From Arbacia lixula (taxonomy: Eukaryota; Echinodermata; Echinoidea; Arbacioida; Arbaciidae), in assembly GCA_963669155.1 (NCBI GenBank), contig OZ022591.1:6462851-6526850 (forward strand): a DNA stretch of 64,000 nucleotides, in the 5' to 3' direction. The translations under genes were made by a program, and so were the position numbers. The notes beneath the pieces were generated by a model. That model saw nothing but the letters and a program-made list of their open reading frames with translations, was not told the DNA's origin and ran no database searches. Positions 46,141 to 57,858 of this stretch are shown piece by piece. The stretch's first letter is position 1. Every line of letters starts with the position of its first letter.

Positions 46141-49100
46141 AATACTTCCGGTACTCTTGTTATTGAAAGGTGTTTTAAGATGAGTGAAATTATTAACTAA
46201 ATTGAAAGGTAATGTTTTCACCTTGTGACGAATAACTCCAATTAAACTGAATTTGTGTTTCTTTATTTGTCGAATAAAAATAAGATTTGTTCAACCTAGC
46301 ACCTTTGATACATACAACATTCACCTAAAGATTTCCTATAAAACGTTTCCTTTATGTGTTTATTGCCTTACTTTTTCGACCTTTCTTCATTCAAAATTGT
46401 ATCTACAGGTTTTACGTATAATCTTAAGTAAGGACTTTGATGAAAATCGTACTCTCTTAAAAGTAATAAATGCATTGAGGACTGCCACACCTTCGCACCG
46501 TCCGGAATACTATTCCACCCCACGATATTCGTAGTCAATCATGTCAATCGTGCCATTTGAAGAAAATAAAAAAATAAACACGTACAAGAACTTGAACTTG
46601 CCTGCAGGCATGCGGCACAGTGGTGTGTCAAGTCCAACACAGAGTTAATATTGACTATCAGGGAGTGACTCAAACTATAAGCAAATAATCAATAGACTAC
46701 AATCCCGGAATTCGACTTAATTCAAATACCTTTTTGTATACGTTGGCCTTTTAGGGGAAAAAAAACCTCAATTCCCCCATTCGTCTTACATCTATACGTA
46801 ATGTGACACCTGGATGTCACGCCTAAAGTGTGGAGCAATAGAAATGGCTTAACCTTACCGTCCAGTTACCTTCAGACTTAAAATAGAAAATACTTTGTAC
46901 ATATTTTTGTATTGGATTTTGTAATAGTGATGTCCTGACTGTTTGTATTCCTCACGAAAAGCGTTCAGCTGTAACAAAGGTTGTGAATACAATTCGTGCA
47001 GTATTCAGTTATAACAAGAGTTTATTTGTTATGTTGCTAACGTTATTTTGTAATGTTTCTCTATCAATCTGAGTCTAACATTTGTTGTGATACGAAAGAG
47101 TGTCTTGATTTCTACAACGTTACTATTGATCATCTGTTTTTGTTGCTTAGCGACAATGTCTTTATTTCCTCTATCGTTTTTAGATGATTCTTAAATTAAA
47201 ATCACATTATCGTCCAATGCTGTTTGTCAATAACGTCGCACGATGTGCAGTGAGATATTTTCCCCACTCATCCGCTATGATTTTGCAATAAATCGGGTTA
47301 AAGAAATATATTTTCCTTTACACACTCGTCGTGCTCACATAAGTACATAAATGGACATTTATTCAAACGTTTCTAGATCTATCATGAACATTGTGTGATA
47401 TGATCAAATAACAGAGAGCAACATCAGTTCATATGTTGGAAAATAATCAGTATGAATTGGCAGAGGGTAGCAACCTTGCAATATAACATGTGATCATTGA
47501 AAACCTGCATAATTCAACATTTTTTTTCTCCATGGGAACTATATATAAACATGTATTGCGGAACGGTGTGTGCAAATATACTGTGGGTGTCACATTCCTC
47601 GCATTCTGCCAAGTCAAAATATTGATCGATAAACGCACTTTCTGTAACTTGGTACGTTGTTCATGTATATATATTCTGTTAATGTTATTTTGTGCATTTG
47701 CATAATTTTAATGTGCTGCTTGGATTTTGTAAACCGAAAGAAGTTCTTTAAGTCCTCCACTACTAGACTCCATACCCTATTGGGACAGTGTGTATTACCA
47801 CTGCAAAAATGTCATAATCGCGCATACAGGGTAAAGGGAAAAAACGGTGTGGTCTTTATTTCGGATTTACGACCTTAATTACATATTTCGATTACCGAAC
47901 ACTATTTCATTTTCGGAAAATAGTGATTTGAATAGCAACACTTTTGAATATTGAGCTGTAACCAAATCTACACACGGTTTTATTTGAATATGTATAAATA
48001 AGGAACACGCCAACACTTATTTCCTGTGACAACATTGCCATCTTTATTTATCAAAACGTTGCCGTGTTTCATGCAATATCTGTGTACAAAAATAACTTAA
48101 GAGCTGTATATCGTTGTCAATAATTACACATTAACAAATTAGTTGCCATAGAAGCAACTGGTATATTTTACCAAACAGCACAAACCTAGACTAAAGTCGC
48201 CCAATGATATGAGACAAAGGTGCTTTTGTAAAGGAAATTCTGATTATATACGCTATATCATATATCATAACAATCAAGTATTGCAATACTTTCTCCTTCA
48301 GAGAGATTTGTTATAAAGCTACTAGATATTAGAAATATAATTTCACTCTTTTGTCAATAAATGGAAAACTCTCCCTATCCCTATCATAAAGTCAGGTTAT
48401 AAACAAGTTTCGTGCCAATTTATCAATCAATATTCTTGACAAAATGAGTGGAATATGAACTTTTCATGAGACTTGCATTTCTTAACAAATCAGGAGCAAA
48501 ATTTTGTGTGTATTAGGTAATAGTAAATTTATTACGCGACAATGCCCATTGTGCATTACACGTGTCAATCCTCTAACAAGTGCTATTATTGTCATTGTCA
48601 CGTGGGATGTTAACATTTGAACAGGAATCGGGTTACTTTGGGGCGATTATATTTCAAAAAAATGTTAAATGCTTTTAGCGCCAAGAACACTCGCTGCAAC
48701 TTGCATTCGTCAGAGAAAATGGATAACTAAATCAATTACGTCTGATAAATATGTCCATTCCGATAGAAAGGTTCTCTCCTGCTTCCAATCTTTGATCATG
48801 ATGGATTCTTCAACTCATTTGCATCATGAAAGTTCCGTTGATAGGTTTCAACGTTTACGTACTAATATGTTTATAGATTTTAATGTATTTCCCTTCCATA
48901 GAAAAGCTGATGTACATATATGCGTATATACCAGTTAACGCCAATGAGTTATAATATATCACGATCCATCTTACAACTTCTCCTCGCAATGAATTCGAAG
49001 ACAGATTTGGAAATATGTTTTAAAGTGTTTTAAAAAATACGACATTCGATTATTATCATGATTATTGCAATTTAAATCATAATCATTGATAGTAGTAGAG

Positions 49101-50717
49101 TAATACAAATTGAGTATAGTGATACATGATGCAAATAATAGTCTCTCAGATAATTATCTAGATAATGAATGGTCCCTTCGATGATTCACAAACGGGAATG
49201 TAGTAACGAAATATTGACATTGCCTTTCACTGAAACAAAAACAGGACAGCAGCCCTTACTGATTGTTTTTAGCCAGAGACTCGTGATTAATGTGTTATAT
49301 GAGCATGTCAACTGAATTAAGCGTTCAAGAGCCATCCCGAGTAATCTGACATCAAGTCGTTTAGTTTTAGACCTGTAGAGGTATTTTCACCGAGGTATTT
49401 TCACCGAGAGTTATATAAATCAAATGATGTTAGTTTACTATACTGTAGGCTAAAGTTCCTGAGAGCGTATACAAAGTACTAGGACAGTTATAATTATAGA
49501 GTCCATTTCCTGTGTCTTTTCATGCCATTCCGACGAAGCTGTGGTCACCTACGGTAGCGTAGTGCCTGGTGCCAGACTCAATGGGAGAAATATTCTTCGA
49601 AGATCGGCCGATTGGTGTTCGCCTGTGGACAAATTGAGTTCAAAGGAATAAATGGATTATACAATTCATGTAAGCCTATCCCTCATCATACGTTCATCTT
49701 TACACTGCCATGACTGTGCACTGCAAATGCTAAGAATGTTAGATGAAACACTGTGTTGTCCTTGTATATAGATACCAAGTAAGAATTATTTAGCACTTCA
49801 TTTAACGCATTTGGTCTTTGATTTTATTCTACGACTGTTGGAGAAATGTGAACCAAACATGTCAATGTACAACTTTTGTTACCAAAGGTCTTAAATCTAA
49901 CACTCGGTTTATCACAAAATGACGATGGCGTTAAATCTGGTACAGATTCATCGCTATCTTTATGTGACAAGATAACACACGCAGGTTTGCAGTGTGTACG
50001 GATTTCATTAATAATAAATCATCAAAGACGTGCGTCAAAACGATTAATAAATTGTTAAGTGTTGATCGCACTTGCCTTTATCTATATGATACTAGTAACA
50101 TCATTTACCAATCTCACATAGTTACACTTCCTGTTTACAATCCTGCTAAGAAAAGTAGCATTTATTTGCATATGCTATGACGGTCACTATGTTTGCGTAC
50201 AGTTGTGCAAATCGCTAAAGATGGGGAAAAGGTGGGGAACAAATATTTTATCATATCACTTGTCATGTCACGTTATTTTTATATGGCTACAGAAAGCTAC
50301 TCCGTGAGATGTAAGTGTATTACCTACGTTAACGTGTACATCGATGGCTTATAAGAAGCTATGTAGCCTTATTGTGTTACACGTACCCACACAATTTATA
50401 TTTAAACTTTCATATTATTTTCCACTATTACAAATAGAAACAATTCATTGCGTTAGGGTAACATTGTTTGCAAACCTGCGATGTAAGACATTTTCGGAAA
50501 CATTTACACCCATAAAGCAATCAGTGGGCAACTACCCAGTTGAGAATATTTTTGTTTTTCCCTCCCAATGAGGGTTCGATAGCGTCCATCTTTGCCCAAT
50601 ATATATCATGTGTGTAGATTATATCAATGGGTACAATATCTTTAATGGATAGAAGTAATGATGATTACGGATCTTAATTATGATGGCACTGTTCTGCTGC
50701 CGAAACCGGGTCCGGAT
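46141..50717. other. Intergenic between genes B and C, no gene seen
   Basis: AT-rich, with no recognisable exon on either strand. It holds a TTAACTCC-family core at 47,769-47,830 and a partial copy of the CATTGTGCATTACAC terminus seen in the 22-24 kb foldbacks at about 48,539-48,598. Confidence 0.5.
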
Positions 50718-50723
50718 TTTATT
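50718..50723 (-). other. Candidate poly(A) signal of gene C
   Basis: AATAAA on the minus strand, 165 bp beyond the in-frame TGA at 50888-50890. It supports the reading that exon 11 is terminal, but one hexamer in AT-rich DNA is weak evidence. Confidence 0.4.
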
Positions 50724-50887
50724 TGATATTAACGATTTCATCGATTTGAAATGATTCATTCTTGGTATCCTGAAATCAAATAAAAATGGAGGCCATGGCC
50801 ATGACAAAACGGCACTAATTGCAAAATTCTTAGTCTTAACTACGACTATTTTTCCGTCTAAAAATACTTTCTCCTCCATCAAGGTTA

Positions 50888-51142
50888 TCATACCTGTCTA
50901 TTTCTTCTCTCTAGTTGTTGATCCAACTCGTCGCTGAATGGGAGTCTCGGCTGCGTCATGGGTCTGCTTGCTTCGGACCCGTCAATGACACGGGCGTAGA
51001 AGACGTTGGGTGAGAGCGGTCGACGAGACGATGGCGACGACGACAACTCGTTCGACATGACGGGGAGAGCGCCCTCGTCGTTGACAAAATGGCTGTCGAT
51101 GCCGTTGTCCGAGGTCGATGACCGATTCTCCTCCAGGAAAGC
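50888..51142 (-). CDS. Gene C exon 11: second cytoplasmic exon with FYARVIDGSE
   Basis: Acceptor TCTAG|GC at phase 0. An acidic start (AFLEENRSSTSDNG), a Ser-rich middle, FYARVIDGSE at residues 48-57, and a basic end RRNRQ. It then reads V-stop (TGA 50888-50890), or could splice at CAG|GTATGA. It carries a second copy of the cytoplasmic motif. Confidence 0.78.
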   Translation of the reverse strand, partial: AFLEENRSSTSDNGIDSHFVNDEGALPVMSNELSSSPSSRRPLSPNVFYARVIDGSEASRPMTQPRLPFSDELDQQLERRNRQV

Positions 51143-54100
51143 CTAGACAAACATCCATCAAAATGATTTGTTTCGCATCAGGAAATGCCTCAAATATACG
51201 AAAAATTAAATTGTAGCTACCTAATTATTGACGTGAAATCAATTTCGGTGAGGTTTGCGCGATATTAGGACGCTATGGTACAGGGATCTTATTTTTTTTC
51301 GACGTAGTCATACATCTAACATATTTAATCGATGTACGAGTACAAGTTTGGTCATAACTTAAAGAAAGTTTTTTTTTTAGTAATTTCGTGTAATTTAGTA
51401 TAGTAAGCTACAATCATTAATAAAATATACGTAACATTTTTGGAATAGGAAAAAGAACAAAAAACCAAAAGTGTATTGCTCGAATTACACGGAATTTCCA
51501 TGTTCCCAGACATGACTCGATGCAGTCTTGCTGAGACATCGTGTCACCCCGGTACCAGATTGGTGCATACTTCAAGAGGGCCATTAACAGTACCAAAAAA
51601 AGGCCAACCTCGGAACAGGTCATCATGGTATTAAGTCTTTCTCCACCCCCCTTTCCCACTGGCTGAGGCACACTGTCTCTCCCCACTTTCGTTCCCCACT
51701 ATCAAAATGCAAGACAAGTAATTCTGCTCTCTAAAGCACATACCGCGAATCGCTGTGGAACTCTTGCTCTCAGTCTCGTCCCTATGATATCCCCAAGAAC
51801 GCGCTTGAAACTTGCTCTGATTGACGTTTCCACAGGATTAATGGCGTAACGTCGTTCGGGCGACGTCACTTCGGCGTTTTCCCTCAACCGCGGTTGTCCC
51901 CGCAGTGCGACCGCGTTTTCCGCGATGGCCTGCCGCAGTACGGGCCGGGAGACGCCCGGGGGTAGGAACGGTCTATCGCTCCGCCGACGGGTGCGCACGG
52001 GAACGCCGCTTTCGACGTCGCCTCGCGAGGATGCTGACGTGGCCGCTTCTGAGCCGTCGTAGACGCGACCAAAATACATATCTGGGTCTGCACTGCCTTG
52101 GCGCCAGAGGTTGTAGGCGACTGGATTCTATGCGAAATCAAACAAAAAATTGAATGGTATTTGACTTATATAATCGAATGCGACTGAATTTAGAATTTTA
52201 GAATTTAGAATTTAGAATTTTAAACATGAATAAATCTGTAATTGTAAACCGTCACTATAGTTGTTTAAAATGGGCATCAACAGTAAGTACTGATAAACAA
52301 TGTTGCTGTTAGAAAGTAGATTACTGAAATAAGTATGTATCTAGAGACATGTATTAAGCAATCTTTCAACTATTTTGATATAACCTTTCGAGTAGGGAGC
52401 TCTTCGCATAGTTTCATCAGTTTCCAGCCATACAATACAATTATGATAACCTTGAACGTTTGGCGCGGCTTACTTTCATATTTGTAATCAAAACTGAATA
52501 TCAAAACATCGTTATCATGATGTGATGAATGAATGAAGAATAAAAGAGTCAACTACATTGTGCTGAATGGTTTGAGTAATTGTTGTCATACATGTAACTA
52601 AAGTTCACCATGCGCTCAACCAAAACGCCAAGTATTTTACGGCAAAATCGCATTGTCTCTTGATTTTCATTCGTTTTTAATCCGATACACAATGTAACAG
52701 TCATTGTTTGGTATCAAATACAACTATCTTTGTGACATCTTTGGTAGTGAGACTGGTGCTCGTACTATTATGATTATCTGCGATGTAAGAGCCTTTTTTG
52801 TTATAGTCTCATAAAATGTCCATGCGAAGTACTTTATTTCTGCCAAGTTCTTTAATACATTTAACTCCTTCTCTGCCAGACCCGATATACTACCCTATGG
52901 GAATAGTGTGCATTACCAGTGCAAAAATTTCTCAAAGGCGCTTAAAGAGTTAAACGAATGTTTCTACCTCTTGATCCAATGCAGATGATTGTCCAACTGG
53001 GTATCGACGCATGGACTTCTCCATCGCCTTCTTCTGATCACGTCGAATTTTAGAATGGATTCGACGACGAGCCACGAAAATCCACAAGCAGCAACAGCAC
53101 AGGACGGCGGCAAGGGCGCCGACCAGGGTCCCGATGACGATAGTGATAATCTGCCACGTTTCTGCAAATTCCAAGGATTATTGTTTATTCTTTAACATGT
53201 TTAAAATCATCCTTTTTACAAGAGTGTACATCATTCAAGAATCAGAAAAGGGATATTTTGTCTCCATACTTTTCTCCATTTTCTAAAATCAACTGATGAA
53301 CATAATATAGAATGAAATAAGCAGATTTTCTCTCAAATGCCAACCTTTTCTTTCAACAGTAGGCCTACCATATCTCAGTTGATTAGAAACAATGTATCAT
53401 TATGAAAAGGAATACATGACATATCATTCTAACTAAACACACACAAAAAAGTAAGTCCCCCCCCCCCCCTAAGCAAAATAACATAACATTTTATCGAAGA
53501 GGTTTTTGGCAAAATAATGTGGCTTAATGTGTTGCTTACTTTATTGTCTAACTTCTGTGTGAAAATCACCTTAATCTGATGAGTCATGCATGAGTGGCAA
53601 ATTTTAAAGGCAAAAATGTCACTTTTCAAAAGTCACAAGGGTAATTGTTATGCCGTTTTAACAATACATTTTGGCATTTCTTGTGCGATTTTTAAAACGT
53701 TTTCACTCAACCATTAAAAGGAAAATGACTTCTTATGATTACATAACAGGTCATGTTAGATATTTGTCAAAATATCCAGTGTTTTATTTTTTTCACCAAA
53801 ATGAAGGGTTTTTAAAAGTTTCAGACCCAAGAGGGATTAGTATTTGTTAAACGGTGCTCACTTAACCAAAACAATGGGTAAAGTGTCGAGATAGGTGTTA
53901 GTGCATCGAGAAAAGGATGATAAACAATGAAAGGACAAAAATTATGCACCAGAAATGGAATTCATCAAAAATTCATATGACAGAATTTCAAAATTACCCT
54001 TGCGACTTTTGAAAAGTGACATTTTTGCCTTTAAAATGTGCCCACTCATGCCTGACAAATTGGATTAATGAGACATTCACACATTAGTTAGTCAATAAGT

Positions 54101-57100
54101 TAAGGAATCCTGCCAAATTATTTTGTCCAAAAAACAAATATGTCCTATAGACTCAAGTCCTTAGGTGCACACTGATTTATCTTCGAGGCTCCTTGCCCAC
54201 TTCAAGCTTTTCTATCATGAACATAATTAATATAGTTAACATGAAGTTCATTTGCATTTTCAAGTTAACTATAGAAGAACCGATGAAAGGAATGGAGAAG
54301 GCCAACTGAAATGTAGGAGCCCTATTCACCAAGTCAACCAATAAAAGCAAGAAGGGTGAAGATGACAGACTAGCTGAGGTGATTAAGAAATAAAGAATGT
54401 TCACCAAAAGAGCCAGATGTAAGTATGGAATGAATGAGCACATCTGAATAGGAAAGGAATGAAGGTGATCAGAGAAGTTGGGTAGTGACTGATGAGATGA
54501 ACATGAACATAAGAACCTTTTGAATTTGGATTGAATACAAACTGAACTGGACTAAATACCGAACTGGAAGTAAAAGGAATCAAACAAAGGGGGAACTGAA
54601 ATGGAAACTTACCCCTCTTACAATATCAAAGTTATCTTTAAAATGCTGTTCTATGGGATTTATGTGTATTGCTTATGCCAAACGTGCGAGCGTGGCATAA
54701 ATAGGGTTAACCTACTCACCTAGTGAGCCATCTGCGATGGGTAAGACTGTTGTGGAGCCATTAACGAGAGTGGTCACGATCGTTTCTGATGAAAAGAAAA
54801 AAAAAATTCTTTAGCAAATAAATTGGAAATCATCACAGGGGGAAATCTTCGCTAAATGGGAAGCTTTCACAGCATTATCGCGTTTTTACCACTTTCTCGA
54901 AATATGCTTAAAATCACGTGCAAATCGAATACAACGCAGTACTCTTATTATTATGAATACTTTTCCAGATCAAAATATAATAGGTTTCTGATATTTTACG
55001 TCTTCATACATACACAAATACAGACACGCACACATGCACACACAAAATCTTTACACACATAACCAAACATCTCGAGATGTGATTGTGACTGTGTATGTTC
55101 AATCGTAGGTGGTGACATAACGAACTCTTAACGCTCATGTTACTCGTCATATCCCTAGACTAAGAAAGTTTCTAACAAAAAAAGATTGAAATCATTACAT
55201 AATGATGATTGTCAATATATTACTTATTTTATGTGACAAATAATATAAGCACAAATAAAGCATGTAATTAAACAAGGTACACTGAGGGTAATCATGGTTA
55301 TGGGTGATGACGATAACAAGGGTTGTGTGATAATGATTTTAACCCATTTGAAGTCTCACTCACCCGTTTCCGTGTCCATTGAACTTGTGGCAGGGAAACC
55401 CGTTGTAGGGAGCACTGTGGCGTTAATGGCAGTTCCGTTTGTTACTGAACGAGTACAAAACATTTTAATTGATAGAGGATTCCCAAAATTGGACGTGTTT
55501 TAATTTTTAGAAAAGATTATTGTATTGCTAAATATGATTATTGTATTGCTGTACCATGTTCAAGTTTTCATCGTAATTTGGAGCTTACCTCTACTCTTGC
55601 CTTTACTAAATATATCTATATGTATTATTTTAATTTGTATATTTCTGATGCATTCTTGGAGCAGGGTGGGAGCCATGAATGCAACCTAGAAAGGATCAAG
55701 CATTATGACGTCACTTAAACAAGGGCAAATCATCACGAGACCAATTCTCGTTCGGTTTGAATCATTTTTGTACGAGTAATACACAAACATGCAATATGAT
55801 TAACTCCTTCTCTGCTACTGTCCATAATGGTATATGGGAATAGTGTGTATTACCAGTGCCAATCTGCCTCAATTGGCTCTATAAAGCAAACTCACTCCAG
55901 TGAGAGGTTTTGCGGTCCGATATTGCCTATCGGGCTAGTGACCGGAATTCCCAATTACAGTCCCCGTTGTGATCACCACTGCTTGCTCTACCCGCATTGT
56001 TTAGAACCAGTTGTCTTGACAATAATGCTCAAATGACGTCACATTTCGGTACTCTGTTGGTCCACTTGCGGAAGAATACACACACATCCCATAGAGCGGC
56101 GTGTTTACTGGTACACATAGGGTCGATACTCACCGAGGCCGCACACTCTGCCCGGCAGCTTGGTTGGGTAGATGTCGCTGAAGCCATCCTCACACTCACA
56201 CGTGTAGCTCCCCTCGTCTCCGTTATCGACGCAGAGGGCGTTTTCAGAACAATCATGCGAAGACTCGCATTGATTAATGTCTGCAACGAACAAGAGGAAA
56301 CACTTTGCAAATCAATACATTCATTTAAATCGTTCAAGTTTCATTAGCAGTGTGAAAAATTGTTATTTATTATGTTAAGATTAGTAAAGTTAACAATCTT
56401 CAGTTATTAATATTATGCCTTTTCACATAGTCTTAGTATTATTTATATATTTTGAGAAAATAATGTAGGCACGTGTATTGTATCTTTTATTTCAGTCCTT
56501 TAAGTTTGTGCACTTGTGAAATTCGGCATTTGGCTGGCATGCATGTATGTTTTATCAATTAACCTTAAACTGAATTGAAAACTGTGGTTGAATGGGTCCT
56601 TTGAAGAGTGACCGTAGAAAACATTTTTCATTACGACGATTTTTGCAGAGTTGGATTTGTGTTACCGATGAGACTTTTGTAATAAACAAGGCTATTTCCA
56701 ATATTCTGTTTCGATTACCGGTAATAAAATGTTGAGCCCTTTTTAATACTAAACAATGTATGCACTACGAATGCTTGAACGCATTTGGGATTCTTTTAAC
56801 GAGAAAGTTGGTATATTGCGTTAAGTTATTGCTGTTAAGCACGAACACACACACACACATCTCACACATACACACACACATACATACAATTACACACATA
56901 CATACGCACACATACGCACACATACACACACATACACACACATACACATACATACATACGCACATATACACACACACATATTCACATGCACGTAAATGGA
57001 CGCAGACAAACACACATACGTATATGCACATACATAATTAATTGTTTTGAACTTTTAACCAAGGTTCTTGCCTTTCTTGTAAACATTGTGTTTTGATAAT

Positions 57101-57826
57101 CCTTAATCATTTTATTTAGTAACGATACCAAAGCTTTGTATGTAATCACAGAATATATTTTACACAATATGTTTAATAGCTAGTAGCGTAAGAATGTATT
57201 CAACATTTATTCATACTGTATTCTCAATCTTAAGTGTACTAATGGTACCAGCCACGATTAGCATTTCATGCTATTTTCTGGTTCCATTTATCCTCTTAAT
57301 ACTTTTGTAAAACTTTCAGTTTCGCAATGTTTTGTAATATATACTTTTTATTTGGATAATAAAACATCAAACTCAAACTCAAACTCAAACATTCACACGC
57401 ATACATACAGATGTGTATCTTTGTATGGCATTTGTACTGACGACATATACCTTGCACAACGGGTGTCCCTCGCAACATCAGAGTGTCGGCCGCGGTATCC
57501 CCGTAGAGGAAGTCGCCGTTCATGGTGGTCTCGGCAGCCAGCTGGATCTCGAGTGTAGACGACGAGTTCGGTTCACTGAAATGGCCGTCGTACTCGGCAA
57601 CGATGCTGCCTTCGTAAAAGCTGGAGATTGTTGTCGCCATGTAGGTCCGTGGCCAGAAAAGATACATCTTGTATGGCAAACGAGGATTAAGATTATGATG
57701 ATGACAGAGTATTGATGATCATGTTCATCAAACCGCTGATAAGGATGATTACACTGGAAATGATTGGGATCATGATGATGATTTGAATGATGACGATGAT
57801 GATGATGATGTTGATGATGATGATTG

Positions 57827-57858
<32 letters not shown>

